From NCBI GenBank assembly GCA_024228355.1, contig JAAETN010000470.1:1-36210 (forward strand): a DNA stretch of 36,210 nt, given 5' to 3'. The stretch comes from Maribacter sp. GTDB taxonomy: Bacteria > Bacteroidota > Bacteroidia > Flavobacteriales > Flavobacteriaceae. The position numbers and the translations under genes are program-made. The first letter of the stretch is position 1. Every line of letters starts with the position of its first letter. The notes below the pieces were generated by a model, which saw only the letters and a list, made by a program, of their open reading frames with translations, was not told the origin of the DNA and searched no databases. Shown here one piece after another: positions 23,881 to 33,391 of the stretch.

Positions 23881-24372
23881 TTACAGCTCCAATTTTTGAT
23901 TCATGAAATCATGTAATTCGTGCATTTGTGGTTTTCCTTTACGTCTTCCAGCTCTACCAAATGCATAGAGAACAAACCAAAGTAGAACCATGAAAACCAT
24001 AAGACCTAATTGTAAACCATAACCACGACCCAAAGAAGCACTTGAATAGGCCCATACTCCAAGTCCAATAAAAATGGTAGCTACCCCAAAATGTAGAAAC
24101 ATGAAAAAGGTCCATAAAGTAGGATTGGGACCAAATAATCCGTAAAGTTTGCTTCCCCCTTCTTCTTGGTCATTTATTTCCAGATGTAATTGTGGTGACC
24201 AGAAGTGAATTTGTTTACTATTGAATTTAATAAATACATGATCATCCATTCGTTTGACCAAAAAAGGGGGTTGGTCAATATTTTCAAAAGTTTGTAGTGC
24301 TTTTTCTTTAGGCTGCTCAAGTTCTATTTGAAACCTAGGCCTTAGAACAATTTCATTAGGGAGTACTTGCAC
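23881..24372 (-). CDS. Small membrane protein of unknown function
   Basis: No ATG start exists in the frame before the middle of the protein. A GTG at 24372 gives about 163 residues (start reading [12 protein letters not shown]) and a TTG at 24396 would add 8. The first 90 residues look soluble (beta-rich, with [14 protein letters not shown] and [13 protein letters not shown]). They are followed by two hydrophobic helices (around [19 protein letters not shown] and [17 protein letters not shown]) and a basic tail [11 protein letters not shown] do not recognise the family. It is wedged between era and der on the opposite strand and shares its upstream region with der. Confidence 0.65.
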   Translation of the reverse strand: MQVLPNEIVLRPRFQIELEQPKEKALQTFENIDQPPFLVKRMDDHVFIKFNSKQIHFWSPQLHLEINDQEEGGSKLYGLFGPNPTLWTFFMFLHFGVATIFIGLGVWAYSSASLGRGYGLQLGLMVFMVLLWFVLYAFGRAGRRKGKPQMHELHDFMNQKLEL

Positions 24373-24427
24373 GGTATGAGATAAAATTAGAATCAAAAGA
24401 TACTATTTTTTCTTCAAATTTAAATGG

Positions 24428-24435
24428 TACTTTTG
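24428..24435 (+). promoter_or_regulatory. Possible -7 element of der
   Basis: TACTTTTG fits TAnnTTTG, 18 bases before the der ATG; no TTTG is found at the usual upstream distance, so support is partial. Confidence 0.35.
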
Positions 24436-24452
24436 CAGCAAATTATGCGAGT

Positions 24453-25757
24453 ATGAGTGCTATTGTGGCCATTGTTGGAAGACCTAATGTCGGTAAATCC
24501 ACCTTTTTTAATCGATTGATCCAAAGAAGGGAAGCTATTGTTGATGCCGTAAGTGGAGTTACTCGGGATCGCCATTATGGTAAAAGTGATTGGAACGGGA
24601 AAGAATTCTCTTTGATTGATACTGGTGGATATGTAGTGGGCAGTGATGATATCTTTGAACAGGAAATAGATAAGCAGGTAGAATTGGCCATTGAGGAAGC
24701 TGATGCCCTGATTTTCATGGTGGATGTTGAATCCGGGGTAACAGGTATGGATGAGGACGTTGCCAAGATATTGCATCGTGTAAATAAACCGGTTTTCTTG
24801 GCCGTGAATAAGGTCGACAATGCCAAACGAGCTGAAGATGCTGTTGAATTCTATTCTTTGGGGTTGGGTGATTATTTTACCCTTTCAAGCATAAATGGAA
24901 GTGGAACGGGGGAGTTGTTGGATGCCCTAGTAGAGGTGTTGCCCGAAAATGAGGAAGAAGAAAGCGACCTTCCGAGGTTTGCCGTGGTCGGTAGGCCTAA
25001 TGCTGGTAAATCATCATTCATTAATGCACTGATCGGTGAAGAAAGATATATAGTTACAGATATTGCAGGGACTACCAGAGACAGTATTGATACCAAATAC
25101 AACCGTTTTGGCTTTGAGTTTAACCTTGTTGATACTGCTGGAATTCGTCGAAAATCCAAAGTAAAGGAAGATTTGGAATTTTATTCGGTAATGCGTTCTG
25201 TACGGGCCATTGAACATAGCGATGTTTGCCTACTGCTATTGGACGCTACCAGAGGTTTTGATGGTCAGGTGGCTAACATTTTCTGGCTGGCTCATAGGAA
25301 CAATAAGGGTATCGTCATTTTGGTCAATAAATGGGACTTGGTCGAGGATAAGGAAACTAATACCATGAAACAATATACCGAAAAGATAAAAAAGGCTATT
25401 GAGCCATTTATCGATGTTCCAATCTTATTTATTTCAGTATTGACCAAGCAACGTATTTATAAGGCCATTGAAACGGCTGTTGAGGTGTATAAAAACCGAA
25501 GCAAAAAAATAACTACAGGAAAATTCAATGATATTATGCTACCTATCATTGAAAACTATCCACCCCCGGCGTATAAGGGCAAATTTGTAAAGATCAAGTT
25601 CTGTACGCAATTGCCAACGCCTTATCCCCAATTTGCATTTTTCTGCAATCTGCCACAATATATTCGTGAACCCTATAAACGATATCTCGAAAACAAACTA
25701 AGGGAGAATTTTGATTTTACTGGCGTACCGATTACTGTCTTTATGCGGAAGAAGTAA
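24453..25757 (+). CDS. der: GTPase Der (EngA), 50S ribosome assembly
   Basis: A 434-residue protein with two tandem G domains. The first has [12 protein letters not shown] (8-19), DTGG and NKVD; the second has [23 protein letters not shown] and NKWD. A KH-like C-terminal domain ends in the family's usual ITVFMRKK. Der binds the 50S precursor and is essential in most bacteria. Layout and length match the family fully. It converges with the TPM operon 42 bp downstream without a clear terminator between. Confidence 0.97.
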   Translation: MSAIVAIVGRPNVGKSTFFNRLIQRREAIVDAVSGVTRDRHYGKSDWNGKEFSLIDTGGYVVGSDDIFEQEIDKQVELAIEEADALIFMVDVESGVTGMDEDVAKILHRVNKPVFLAVNKVDNAKRAEDAVEFYSLGLGDYFTLSSINGSGTGELLDALVEVLPENEEEESDLPRFAVVGRPNAGKSSFINALIGEERYIVTDIAGTTRDSIDTKYNRFGFEFNLVDTAGIRRKSKVKEDLEFYSVMRSVRAIEHSDVCLLLLDATRGFDGQVANIFWLAHRNNKGIVILVNKWDLVEDKETNTMKQYTEKIKKAIEPFIDVPILFISVLTKQRIYKAIETAVEVYKNRSKKITTGKFNDIMLPIIENYPPPAYKGKFVKIKFCTQLPTPYPQFAFFCNLPQYIREPYKRYLENKLRENFDFTGVPITVFMRKK

Positions 25758-25799
25758 TTTAGTAGTTGTACGTTTTATCCGAGGACTATTTACCAAAAC

Positions 25800-26606
25800 C
25801 TACCAACCCCCAGAGGCGCCACCGCCACCGAAACCACCGCCGCCGAAGCCACCACTGAAGCCTCCGCCTCCGCCAAAACCACCACCACTGCCAAAGCCGC
25901 CCTTTGAACTTCCGCTGCCGAATCCACCTCGACCCATATTACTGAGTATGATAATGTCCCAGAGATCAAGACCTTTTTTCTTGCCCCCACCTCTTCCGCC
26001 TTTATTTCTTCTGTTTCGACTGGATAGAATAATTAAAATCACAATGAAAATTATAATGGGCAAAAATGCTTCAAACGGAAAACCTTGATTATCATCAAAT
26101 GATCTTTCTTCTTTAAATTCACCGTTCAAGACTTGAAAAATGGCATCTGCACCATAATTCAACCCTCCATAGTAATCATCCTGTTTAAATTGAGGTATAA
26201 TTACATTTTCAATGATTCTACGGGACATGGCATCGGTAAGTGAGCCTTCAACGCCATAGCCGGTATTAATCGCAATTTTTCGGTCATCTTTGGCTAATAG
26301 TACAAGAATGCCATTATCTTTCCCTTCTTGCCCTATACCCCATTTTTGGCCCCACTGTGCACCTAAGTAGGTGATATTCTCGCCCTCGGTAGAACTTATG
26401 ATGGCCATTACGATTTGGGTAGAGGTGCTGTCAGAATACCTTATGAGTTTTTGTTCAAGATTCTTTTTCTGACTCTCTGGGAGTAGGTTTATATAATCAT
26501 AAACACTGGTTTCTAACAGCGGTTTTTCGGGAATTTGAAACTGGGCGAACGTGACTGAACACCAACAAAGAACCAATAAGAGTACACTAGTTTTTAGATA
26601 TCTCAT
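25800..26606 (-). CDS. TPM-domain membrane protein with glycine-rich tail
   Basis: A 268-residue protein: signal peptide (1-21, ending VTFA/Q), a TPM_phosphatase domain (VYDYINLLPESQKKNLEQKL, QIVMAIISSTEG, GIGQEGKDNGILVLLAKDDRK, NTGYGVEGSLTD), one membrane helix (FLPIIIFIVILIILSS), a basic stretch, and about 45 residues made almost entirely of Gly, Phe and Ser, as in YgcG-like proteins. The DNA encoding the tail is a run of GGT/GGC-type codons and may vary in length. It overlaps the preceding TPM gene by 20 bp and ends the five-gene minus-strand operon. Members are linked to membrane maintenance; the reaction is uncertain. Confidence 0.9.
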   Translation of the reverse strand: MRYLKTSVLLLVLCWCSVTFAQFQIPEKPLLETSVYDYINLLPESQKKNLEQKLIRYSDSTSTQIVMAIISSTEGENITYLGAQWGQKWGIGQEGKDNGILVLLAKDDRKIAINTGYGVEGSLTDAMSRRIIENVIIPQFKQDDYYGGLNYGADAIFQVLNGEFKEERSFDDNQGFPFEAFLPIIIFIVILIILSSRNRRNKGGRGGGKKKGLDLWDIIILSNMGRGGFGSGSSKGGFGSGGGFGGGGGFSGGFGGGGFGGGGASGGW

Positions 26607-27024
26607 TGCTCAATTCGTTAGCATTACCATGGTTCCATGGAAAATGTGTTTCCAGCTCTTTGCCAGCTTTTAATATGCCATCAATGAGGCCTTGTTTGAA
26701 CTTGCCGTTTTTGAAATGAGATTCAATGGCGTCCCGCGTTGAGTCCCAGAAATTTTCAGGGACTACCTTATTAATTCCACCGTCGCCATAAATGCAAAAC
26801 TTTTTATCATTCACAGCAACATAAATGAGTACTCCATTTTCTTCTTTGGTATTATCCATTTTCAATAAATGGAAAACCTCTTTGGCCCGGTTAAGATGGT
26901 CATTTCGTGTATGTGCTTCAATATGCACGCGAATTTCTCCTGAAGTATTTTTTTCGGCTTCAAGTATGGCCTGAACAATTTCCTGCTCTTCCTTTGCCGT
27001 TAAAAAATCTTCAACCCTGGACAT
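26587..27024 (-). CDS. Soluble TPM-domain protein
   Basis: A 145-residue TPM-domain protein without signal peptide or membrane helix (VEDFLTAKEEQEIVQAILEA, GEIRVHIEAHTRND, KEENGVLIYVAVNDKKFCIYGD, VVPENFWDSTRDAIESHF). It is shorter than its neighbour and seems cytoplasmic. It lies 6 bp after lemA and overlaps the next TPM gene. This lemA-TPM-TPM order is widely conserved in Bacteroidota, which suggests that the products act together at the membrane. Confidence 0.9.
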   Translation of the reverse strand: MSRVEDFLTAKEEQEIVQAILEAEKNTSGEIRVHIEAHTRNDHLNRAKEVFHLLKMDNTKEENGVLIYVAVNDKKFCIYGDGGINKVVPENFWDSTRDAIESHFKNGKFKQGLIDGILKAGKELETHFPWNHGNANELSNEISKN

Positions 27025-27030
27025 TTTTAT

Positions 27031-27630
27031 CTATTTAAAATCAAATTCAACCTCGGGGGCATCTTCGGCACCGGCCTCAGATTTGAAATAAGCGAGTTCG
27101 TCGAAATTCAAGAACCCTGCCAGTACGGAATTCGGGAAGGTTTTAACATGGTTGTTATATGGTTCAATGGTGGCGTTAAAACGATCACGAGCTACATTGA
27201 TCCTGTTTTCAGTTCCTTCCAATTGCGATTGTAATTCCAAGAAATTTTGATTGGCTTTAAGGTCGGGATAACGCTCTACAGTGACCAAAAGACTTTTAAG
27301 GGCACCACTCAATCCACCTTGAACCTCATTGAACTGGGCCAATTGTTCAGGTGTAATATTCGTTGGATCAATAGAAACCGAAGTTGCTTTGGCCCTGGCT
27401 TCTATAACATCTGTTAAAGTACCTCTTTCAAAATCGGCTGCACCTTGAACGGTTTTAACCAAATTGTCGATAAGGTCATTTCTGCGCTGATAGGCACTTT
27501 CTACATTAGCCCAGGTTTTGGTCGATGTTTCTTTTAATTTAATAGCGGTATTGTTGAAGCCTACGCCCCATTGGTAAAGTCCGAATGCAATTACCCCAAG
27601 AATGATCAAGGGTATTAACCATTTTTTCAT
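27031..27630 (-). CDS. lemA: LemA-family membrane protein
   Basis: A 199-residue protein with an N-terminal membrane helix (residues 4-22, WLIPLIILGVIAFGLYQWG) followed by a long helical domain. LemA motifs include YQRRNDLIDNLVKTVQG, VTVERYPDLKANQNF, LQSQLEGTENRINVARDRFN and YNNHVKTFPNSVLAGFLNF. The family has an N-in membrane anchor and a coiled-coil-like exterior part; its role is not well defined. Position directly before two TPM-domain genes is the standard arrangement. The C-terminus is acidic (AGAEDAPEVEFDFK). Confidence 0.94.
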   Translation of the reverse strand: MKKWLIPLIILGVIAFGLYQWGVGFNNTAIKLKETSTKTWANVESAYQRRNDLIDNLVKTVQGAADFERGTLTDVIEARAKATSVSIDPTNITPEQLAQFNEVQGGLSGALKSLLVTVERYPDLKANQNFLELQSQLEGTENRINVARDRFNATIEPYNNHVKTFPNSVLAGFLNFDELAYFKSEAGAEDAPEVEFDFK

Positions 27631-27652
27631 GATAGTGTGTGTTAGAAGTTAT

Positions 27653-27982
27653 TTATAGTTGATTTTTAATCTTAACAAGCTCACTTTTGACCCGCTCCAA
27701 CTTTTGGATGATATCAAAATTCGATAAGGTCTTTTGCTTTTCTTCCTTTAAGTGAGTTTTGGCACCTTCGAGTGTAAATCCACGTTCTTTTACCAAATGG
27801 TAAATCAACTGAAGGTTTTTAATATCCTGTGGGGTGAATTTGCGATTGCCCTTCGCATTTTTCTTGGGTTTCAACGCATCGAATTCTTTTTCCCAAAAGC
27901 GAATCAAAGAGGTGTTCACCCCAAATGCCTTGGCTACTTCGCCAATGCCATAATATCGCTTTTCAGGTAATTCTACGTGCAT
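27653..27982 (-). CDS. MerR-type winged-helix regulator
   Basis: A 109-residue regulator with the MerR DNA-binding domain (YYGIGEVAKAFGVNTSLIRF, WEKEFDALKPKKNAKGNRKF, DIKNLQLIYHLVKERGFTLE) and a short coiled-coil (about 85-107) in place of a ligand domain. No cysteines for metal binding are present. Its start overlaps the stop of the M23 peptidase gene by one base (TAATG), so the two are translationally coupled. This M23-MerR-LemA pairing recurs in flavobacteria. A role in controlling envelope genes is plausible but not shown by the sequence. Confidence 0.92.
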   Translation of the reverse strand: MHVELPEKRYYGIGEVAKAFGVNTSLIRFWEKEFDALKPKKNAKGNRKFTPQDIKNLQLIYHLVKERGFTLEGAKTHLKEEKQKTLSNFDIIQKLERVKSELVKIKNQL

Positions 27983-28959
27983 TAATCCAGAGATTGGTTT
28001 TCTTGATTTGCAAATTTGAGCATATTCTCAAATTCCTCGGGAGTTAAACTTCCATAATAGAAGTTAATTGGGTTGATCCTGTCTTTATCTTTCCAGACTT
28101 CATAATGTAGATGAGGTGCTTCTGAACGACCCGTATTGCCTACAAATCCTATTAAATCACCTCGTTTTACTTTCTGGCCTCTTTTAACATTATAGCTGCT
28201 CAAATGGGCATAAAGACTCAAATAACCATAACCATGGTCAATACGAATATGCTTGCCGTAACCAGATGCGTTATTGTCCGATCTTGTTACCTTACCATCC
28301 CCTGAAGCGTAGATAGGTGTGCCTTTAGGTGCGGTGAAGTCCATACCCCAATGCTTTTTTCTAGCTTTGGTAAAAGGATCGGAACGCCAACCATAACCTG
28401 ACGCCATTCTTGTTAAATCTTCATTGTTTAAGGGTTGAATTGCAGGTATCGCGGCAAGGAGTTTTTCTTTCTCTTCTGCCAATTTGGTAATCTCATCCAA
28501 GGATTTGGACTGTATTGTGATTTGTTTTTTAATAATGTCAAGGCGCTTGGTGGTTGCTACAACCATTTCAGAATTATTGAATCCCTCTAGTGCCCTATAT
28601 CGGTTTATACCTCCAAAGCCTGCTCTGCGCTGCTCTTCAGGAATAGGATTGGCCTCAAAATACAACCGATAGATATTGTTGTCCCTATCTGCCACATTGG
28701 CTAAGACATCTTCAATCTGTTCCATTTTCTTATTTAGAAGCTCAAACTGTAATTCATAATTTTTTACTTCGCGATTAAGCGATAATTCCCGAGGTGTATT
28801 GATTAAATTGGTGTTTAACAAAAGGATCAAAGAAAGTAATCCAAAAAGAAAAGAACCCAAAAAGAAAAAAGCAATGTTGCGGTATCGCTTGGATTTTTTT
28901 GGCTCTATTTTCCGGTACGAAAGTGTGTCCGGATCGTAATAATATTTTACTTTAGACAT
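27982..28959 (-). CDS. M23 family metallopeptidase (LytM-type), membrane anchored
   Basis: A 325-residue peptidoglycan hydrolase-type protein. One transmembrane helix (about 29-49) is followed by a coiled coil (60-90 and 135-170) and a C-terminal LytM domain with an intact zinc site: H203 and D207 (HWGMD), H252 (YAHLS) and H283-x-H285 (HLHYE). It should be active in the periplasm on peptide cross-links, or work as a stalked regulator of such enzymes. It is the first gene of the M23-MerR-LemA-TPM-TPM operon and is divergent from alaS across 104 bp. TATATTTG on the minus strand in that gap fits the -7 consensus. Confidence 0.94.
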   Translation of the reverse strand: MSKVKYYYDPDTLSYRKIEPKKSKRYRNIAFFFLGSFLFGLLSLILLLNTNLINTPRELSLNREVKNYELQFELLNKKMEQIEDVLANVADRDNNIYRLYFEANPIPEEQRRAGFGGINRYRALEGFNNSEMVVATTKRLDIIKKQITIQSKSLDEITKLAEEKEKLLAAIPAIQPLNNEDLTRMASGYGWRSDPFTKARKKHWGMDFTAPKGTPIYASGDGKVTRSDNNASGYGKHIRIDHGYGYLSLYAHLSSYNVKRGQKVKRGDLIGFVGNTGRSEAPHLHYEVWKDKDRINPINFYYGSLTPEEFENMLKFANQENQSLD

Positions 28960-29063
28960 GAATGGATTTTATCCTATTTTTGTGCTTTCGTTTTAACATA
29001 ACAAACAAATATAAAAATTGTTTTGCACAATTTGTTAAAATTAATAAAACCTTACCATTTTAG

Positions 29064-31679
29064 ATGACTTCCAAAGAAATTAGGACCCAATTTTTAAACT
29101 TTTTTGAGGAAAAGAATCACAAGATTGTATCCTCAGCGCCCATGGTCATAAAAGATGACCCCACGCTGATGTTTACCAATGCGGGTATGAACCAGTTCAA
29201 GGAGTTCTTTTTAGGTAATAGTATTGCTAAAAGCCCTAGGGTTGCCGACACCCAAAAATGTTTGCGGGTAAGTGGTAAACATAATGACCTGGAAGAAGTG
29301 GGTAAGGATACATACCACCATACCATGTTCGAAATGCTGGGCAACTGGAGTTTTGGTGATTATTTTAAAAAAGAGGCTATTGAGTGGGCATGGGAATTAT
29401 TGACCAATAGATTGAATATAGATAAGGACAGTCTTTATGTCTCTGTTTTTAAGGGAAGCGATGATGCCGATAAGCTTGAAATGGACAATGAAGCCTATAA
29501 TTTATGGAGTTCCATTGTACCCAAGGACCGAATTATCCTGGGCAATAAGAAAGATAATTTCTGGGAAATGGGCGATCAAGGGCCTTGTGGACCTTGTTCC
29601 GAAATTCATGTAGATATCCGTTCGGCCGAAGAAAAGGCCAAAATTCCTGGTGCTTCTTTGGTAAACCAAGACCATCCTCTTGTTGTTGAGATATGGAACC
29701 TGGTTTTCATGCAATACAACCGTAAGGCCGATGGCACCCTAGAGTCGCTACCAGAGAAACATGTGGATACAGGAATGGGTTTCGAGCGTTTATGTATGGT
29801 TTTGCAAGGCGTTCAATCTAATTATGATACTGATGTGTTTACACCTGTTATTAAGGAAATAGAGATAATCACAAATTCAAAGTATGGCAATAGCGAAGAA
29901 ACCAATATTGCTATTCGGGTAATTGCGGATCATATACGTGCAGTTGCTTTTTCAATTGCAGATGGGCAATTACCAAGTAATACGGGTGCCGGTTATGTTA
30001 TTCGTAGAATTCTAAGAAGAGCTATACGCTATGGATTCACGTTCCTAAATACCAAAAAACCTTTCATGTACCGATTGATAAAGGTATTGGCAGAAACTAT
30101 GGGCGATGCTTTTCCAGAATTACGGGATCAACACCAGTTGATTGAGAACGTGGTCAAAGAAGAGGAAAATTCCTTTCTAAATACGTTGGAGCAAGGATTG
30201 GGATTATTGGACAATGTTGTCAGTAAAACCAAAGGTAAGGAAGTGGCAGGTCGCAAGGCCTTCGAGCTTTATGATACTTATGGCTTCCCTATTGATCTAA
30301 CAGCATTGATATTGGAGGAAAAAGGGTATACCCTTGATGAAAATGGCTTTAATGAAGCCATGCAGGAACAGAAAAATCGTTCTAGGTCCGCTTCTGAAGT
30401 AGCCAAAGAGGATTGGAAAGTTTTATCTACTGATAGTGAACAGGAATTTGTGGGTTATGATGTTTTGGAGGCCAATGTAAAAGTTGTCAAGTACAGAAAA
30501 GTAACATCAAAGAAGGAAGGGGAACATTATCAGATGGTATTCAATCTAACTCCATTTTATCCGGAAGGTGGCGGACAGGTTGGCGACAAGGGTTATTTAG
30601 AGGCGGCAAACGGGGACGTTATTTATATCTTGGATACCAAGAACGAAAATAATGAAATTGTTCATTTTGCCAAGAACTTGCCAAAAAACAGCTCTGAAAC
30701 CTTGAAGGCAGTAGTTGATAAGAAACAGCGTCAAAGAACAGAGGCAAACCATACAGCAACACATTTATTACACCAGGCGTTGCGGGAGGTTTTGGGCTCC
30801 CATGTTGAACAGAAAGGTTCAGCGGTACATTCCAAATACTTACGATTCGATTTTTCACACTTCACCAAATTGACGGTTGAAGAACTCCGTGCAGTTGAAA
30901 ATTTTGTGAACGCGAGGATAGATGGGCAATTGCCATTACAGGAGAATAGAACTGTACCTATGGAGGACGCTTTGAAAGAGGGCGCAATGGCCTTATTCGG
31001 TGAAAAATATGGCGATGCCGTCCGTACCATTCGTTTTGGACAATCCATAGAATTATGTGGAGGCACCCATGTTAAAAATACAGGGGATATCTGGCATTTC
31101 AAGATTAAGTCTGAAGGGGCAGTCGCGGCGGGAATCCGTAGGATTGAGGCAATCACTTCAGATGCAGTAAAGGAGTTCTATTTTCAGAACAATCGAAGCT
31201 TATTCGAAATCAAGGATTTGTTGAATAGCGCACAAGACCCTGTAAAAGCAGTGGAAGCCTTACAAGTTGAAAACGCAAAACTAAAAAAAGAGGTTGAAAA
31301 CCTCTTGAAGGAAAAGGCCAAAAGTTTAAAAGGGGAACTTTTAGGTGAGTTGGAAGAAATCAATGGAATTCAATTTCTGGCCAAAAAGGTGGATTTGGAT
31401 GCTGCTGGCATCAAAGACCTATCCTTTGAAATGGGAAATAATAGGGACAATCTCTTCTTATTGTTCGGTACAGAACAAAACGGCAAGGCATTGCTCTCCT
31501 GTTATATATCCAAGGAATTAGTAGCACAAAAGGATCTGAATGCGGGAACTATCATCCGTGAATTGGGCAAATTCATCCAAGGTGGGGGTGGCGGACAGCC
31601 TTTTTACGCTACTGCCGGGGGCAAGAATCCAAGTGGTATAGCGGAAGCTTTGGAACACGTCAAGGAATACCTTAACTAA
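29064..31679 (+). CDS. alaS: Alanyl-tRNA synthetase
   Basis: An 871-residue AlaRS, full length. The class II catalytic domain starts with [16 protein letters not shown] and includes [16 protein letters not shown] and [19 protein letters not shown]. The editing domain holds the zinc-binding H563-x3-H567 (HTATHLLH) and C665-x3-H669 (CGGTH). A C-terminal coiled coil (about 735-765) and the DHHA1 domain with [14 protein letters not shown] follow. It attaches alanine to tRNA-Ala and clears mischarged Ser/Gly. The next gene begins 3 bp after its stop, so the two are co-transcribed. Confidence 0.98.
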   Translation: MTSKEIRTQFLNFFEEKNHKIVSSAPMVIKDDPTLMFTNAGMNQFKEFFLGNSIAKSPRVADTQKCLRVSGKHNDLEEVGKDTYHHTMFEMLGNWSFGDYFKKEAIEWAWELLTNRLNIDKDSLYVSVFKGSDDADKLEMDNEAYNLWSSIVPKDRIILGNKKDNFWEMGDQGPCGPCSEIHVDIRSAEEKAKIPGASLVNQDHPLVVEIWNLVFMQYNRKADGTLESLPEKHVDTGMGFERLCMVLQGVQSNYDTDVFTPVIKEIEIITNSKYGNSEETNIAIRVIADHIRAVAFSIADGQLPSNTGAGYVIRRILRRAIRYGFTFLNTKKPFMYRLIKVLAETMGDAFPELRDQHQLIENVVKEEENSFLNTLEQGLGLLDNVVSKTKGKEVAGRKAFELYDTYGFPIDLTALILEEKGYTLDENGFNEAMQEQKNRSRSASEVAKEDWKVLSTDSEQEFVGYDVLEANVKVVKYRKVTSKKEGEHYQMVFNLTPFYPEGGGQVGDKGYLEAANGDVIYILDTKNENNEIVHFAKNLPKNSSETLKAVVDKKQRQRTEANHTATHLLHQALREVLGSHVEQKGSAVHSKYLRFDFSHFTKLTVEELRAVENFVNARIDGQLPLQENRTVPMEDALKEGAMALFGEKYGDAVRTIRFGQSIELCGGTHVKNTGDIWHFKIKSEGAVAAGIRRIEAITSDAVKEFYFQNNRSLFEIKDLLNSAQDPVKAVEALQVENAKLKKEVENLLKEKAKSLKGELLGELEEINGIQFLAKKVDLDAAGIKDLSFEMGNNRDNLFLLFGTEQNGKALLSCYISKELVAQKDLNAGTIIRELGKFIQGGGGGQPFYATAGGKNPSGIAEALEHVKEYLN

Positions 31680-31682
31680 ACG

Positions 31683-32663
31683 ATGAAACTGCAGACCAAA
31701 GTCCCATTACAACAAGCGGAGCATCAAATTGATTATCAGAGTCAACTTTTGCTACTGGGATCCTGTTTTGTCGAAAATATTGGAAAAAAGCTCGATTACT
31801 TTAAGTTTGGATCACTGCAGAATCCGTTTGGGATTTTGTTTAATCCTAAGGCCATTGAAAATCTCGTTTCAAAATCTATCAAAGAAGCTCAATATGGCGA
31901 GGAGGACATTTTTTTTCGCGATGAACGTTGGCATTGTTTTGATGCCCATTCAGAAGTAAGCGATGTTTCTAAAGAGGATTTACTTCGAAAATTGAATGTC
32001 GAGCTAAAGAATACACGTCTACAAATCTCTAAATCAACCCACATAGTAATTACTTTAGGCACGGCCTGGGTGTATCGTAACATTGCTTCAAATTCCATTG
32101 TTGCTAATTGCCATAAAGTCCCTCAAAAAGAGTTTACCAAGGAATTACTTTCTATGGAAGTGATTGTTAAGAACCTTGAGCATGTAATAGACTTGATTAG
32201 ATCAACGAATTCAAACACTCAAATCATATTTACTGTTTCCCCGGTTCGGCATCTCAAGGATGGTTTTGTGCAAAACCAACAAAGTAAGGCTCATTTGATT
32301 GCTGCTATCAGTCACTTATTAGAGAATAATGACACCCTGAGCGCACCTAGCCTACCGGTAGGCAGGGTCGAAGGGTATTTTCCTTCCTATGAAATCATGA
32401 TGGATGAACTCAGGGATTATCGTTTTTACAAGTCGGATATGATCCATCCAAACGAATTGGCAGTGGACTATATCTGGGAGAAATTCAAGAGTGTCTGGAT
32501 ATCCAGTGATGCGTTTTCAACGATGGAAAAAGTTGGGGAAATTCAGCGAGGTATAGAGCACAGGCCTTTCAATCCCGACTCTGAAGAACATAAAAAGTTC
32601 TTGAATGCCCAGAACACTAAAATTCAAGCCCTACAAAATGAATTTCCGTTTATGAAGTTCTGA
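31683..32663 (+). CDS. GSCFA-domain protein
   Basis: A 326-residue protein with the name-giving motif LLGSCFVENIG near residue 26, then NPFGILFNPKAIENLV, VITLGTAWVYR, FTVSPVRHLKDG, YFPSYEIMMDELRDYRFYKS and DMIHPNELAVDYIWEKF. The Gly-Ser-Cys start, the conserved His and the GDSL-like layout suggest an SGNH-hydrolase-type esterase; no substrate is known. It follows alaS by 3 bp, a synteny often seen in flavobacteria. Anomaly: between HLLENND and YFPSYEI the residues SAPSLPVGRVEG are encoded by a REP-like palindrome (32335-32375), which looks like an in-frame insertion. Confidence 0.9.
   Translation: MKLQTKVPLQQAEHQIDYQSQLLLLGSCFVENIGKKLDYFKFGSLQNPFGILFNPKAIENLVSKSIKEAQYGEEDIFFRDERWHCFDAHSEVSDVSKEDLLRKLNVELKNTRLQISKSTHIVITLGTAWVYRNIASNSIVANCHKVPQKEFTKELLSMEVIVKNLEHVIDLIRSTNSNTQIIFTVSPVRHLKDGFVQNQQSKAHLIAAISHLLENNDTLSAPSLPVGRVEGYFPSYEIMMDELRDYRFYKSDMIHPNELAVDYIWEKFKSVWISSDAFSTMEKVGEIQRGIEHRPFNPDSEEHKKFLNAQNTKIQALQNEFPFMKF
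32335..32375. repeat. REP-like palindromic element inside the GSCFA gene
   Basis: Begins CCCTGAGCGCACC, has the perfect 14-bp palindrome GCCTACCGGTAGGC at 32350-32363, and ends GTCGAAGGG; the outer ACCCT/AGGGT also pair. The CCTGAGC...GTCGAAGGG ends match the intergenic element at 21469-21487. It keeps the reading frame. Confidence 0.65.
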
Positions 32664-32717
32664 AGAAGTTGTTCGAATTCGTTAAACAATTCAAAACATA
32701 GGTACTAAAACGATTAA

Positions 32718-32749
32718 ATGTTCTTACTTTAAAACAAAACTAAGAACAT
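32718..32749. promoter_or_regulatory. 9-bp inverted repeat over the DinB-like gene start
   Basis: ATGTTCTTA (32718-32726) and TAAGAACAT (32741-32749) pair perfectly around a 14-base AT-rich loop. The right arm covers the first two bases of the ATG at 32748, so an mRNA hairpin could hide the start, or a dimeric protein could bind the DNA. Confidence 0.4.
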
Positions 32750-33389
32750 GGCAGCACAACAAAACGTACAAAGAAGACATTTTTTAAAGGCATCGGGAAT
32801 TTTAGGTGCAGGATTGCTATTGCCCAATTTAAGTATGGCAAATGGCACTTTCCCATTAGCTGATGGCAACATCCATCAATTTGGAAAACGGGAAGGTTTT
32901 ACGGAGCAGATCAGTATTCTTGTTTCGATGATGGATTGGATGCGAATGATTATTATGCGTGATGCCAATGGCCTATCACAGAAAGAAGTTGATTTTTTAT
33001 TGGATGATAATTCAAATACTATAGGGGCAATGTTAATGCATCTTGCTGCGACCGAACGTTTTTATCAATTAGATACGTTTTCGGGTATTTCCAAAAGCAA
33101 ACTCAATTTTGGTGTAGAAGAGTCCATTTGGAACGCTGCCAGTAATCTTGGGGATGCCGGTCGCAAAACTTTTGTCGACAAGCCGCTATCTTTTTATTTG
33201 GATAAGCTAGGCGAAGTGCGCGAATTCTCAAAAAAAGAACTAAAAAACCGCGATGACAATTGGTTGATGGAATCCACAAAATTCTTTGGCAACCAACCTA
33301 CCAATAACTATTGTAAATGGTTTCATGTTGTAGAGCATGAATCAAACCATAACGGGCAGATACGATACGTTAAAAGTAGAGTAGCCTAA
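32748..33389 (+). CDS. Tat-exported DinB-like protein
   Basis: A 213-residue protein with a twin-arginine signal (QRRHFLKASG, residues 8-17, hydrophobic core GILGAGLLLP). The rest is a DinB/YfiT-type four-helix bundle: MLMHLAATERFYQL with H98 and HVVEHESNHNGQIRYVK with H197 and H201 form the expected three-histidine metal site. DinB-superfamily enzymes are usually cytoplasmic thiol-dependent transferases, so an exported member is unusual; Tat export agrees with metal loading before transport. It ends 2 bp before the convergent CE15-like gene. Substrate unknown. Confidence 0.88.
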   Translation: MAAQQNVQRRHFLKASGILGAGLLLPNLSMANGTFPLADGNIHQFGKREGFTEQISILVSMMDWMRMIIMRDANGLSQKEVDFLLDDNSNTIGAMLMHLAATERFYQLDTFSGISKSKLNFGVEESIWNAASNLGDAGRKTFVDKPLSFYLDKLGEVREFSKKELKNRDDNWLMESTKFFGNQPTNNYCKWFHVVEHESNHNGQIRYVKSRVA

Positions 33390-33391
33390 CA

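Noticed and set aside
25711-26088. Proline-rich plus-strand frame
   Set aside because: It is the antisense of the glycine-rich tail of the TPM-domain gene.
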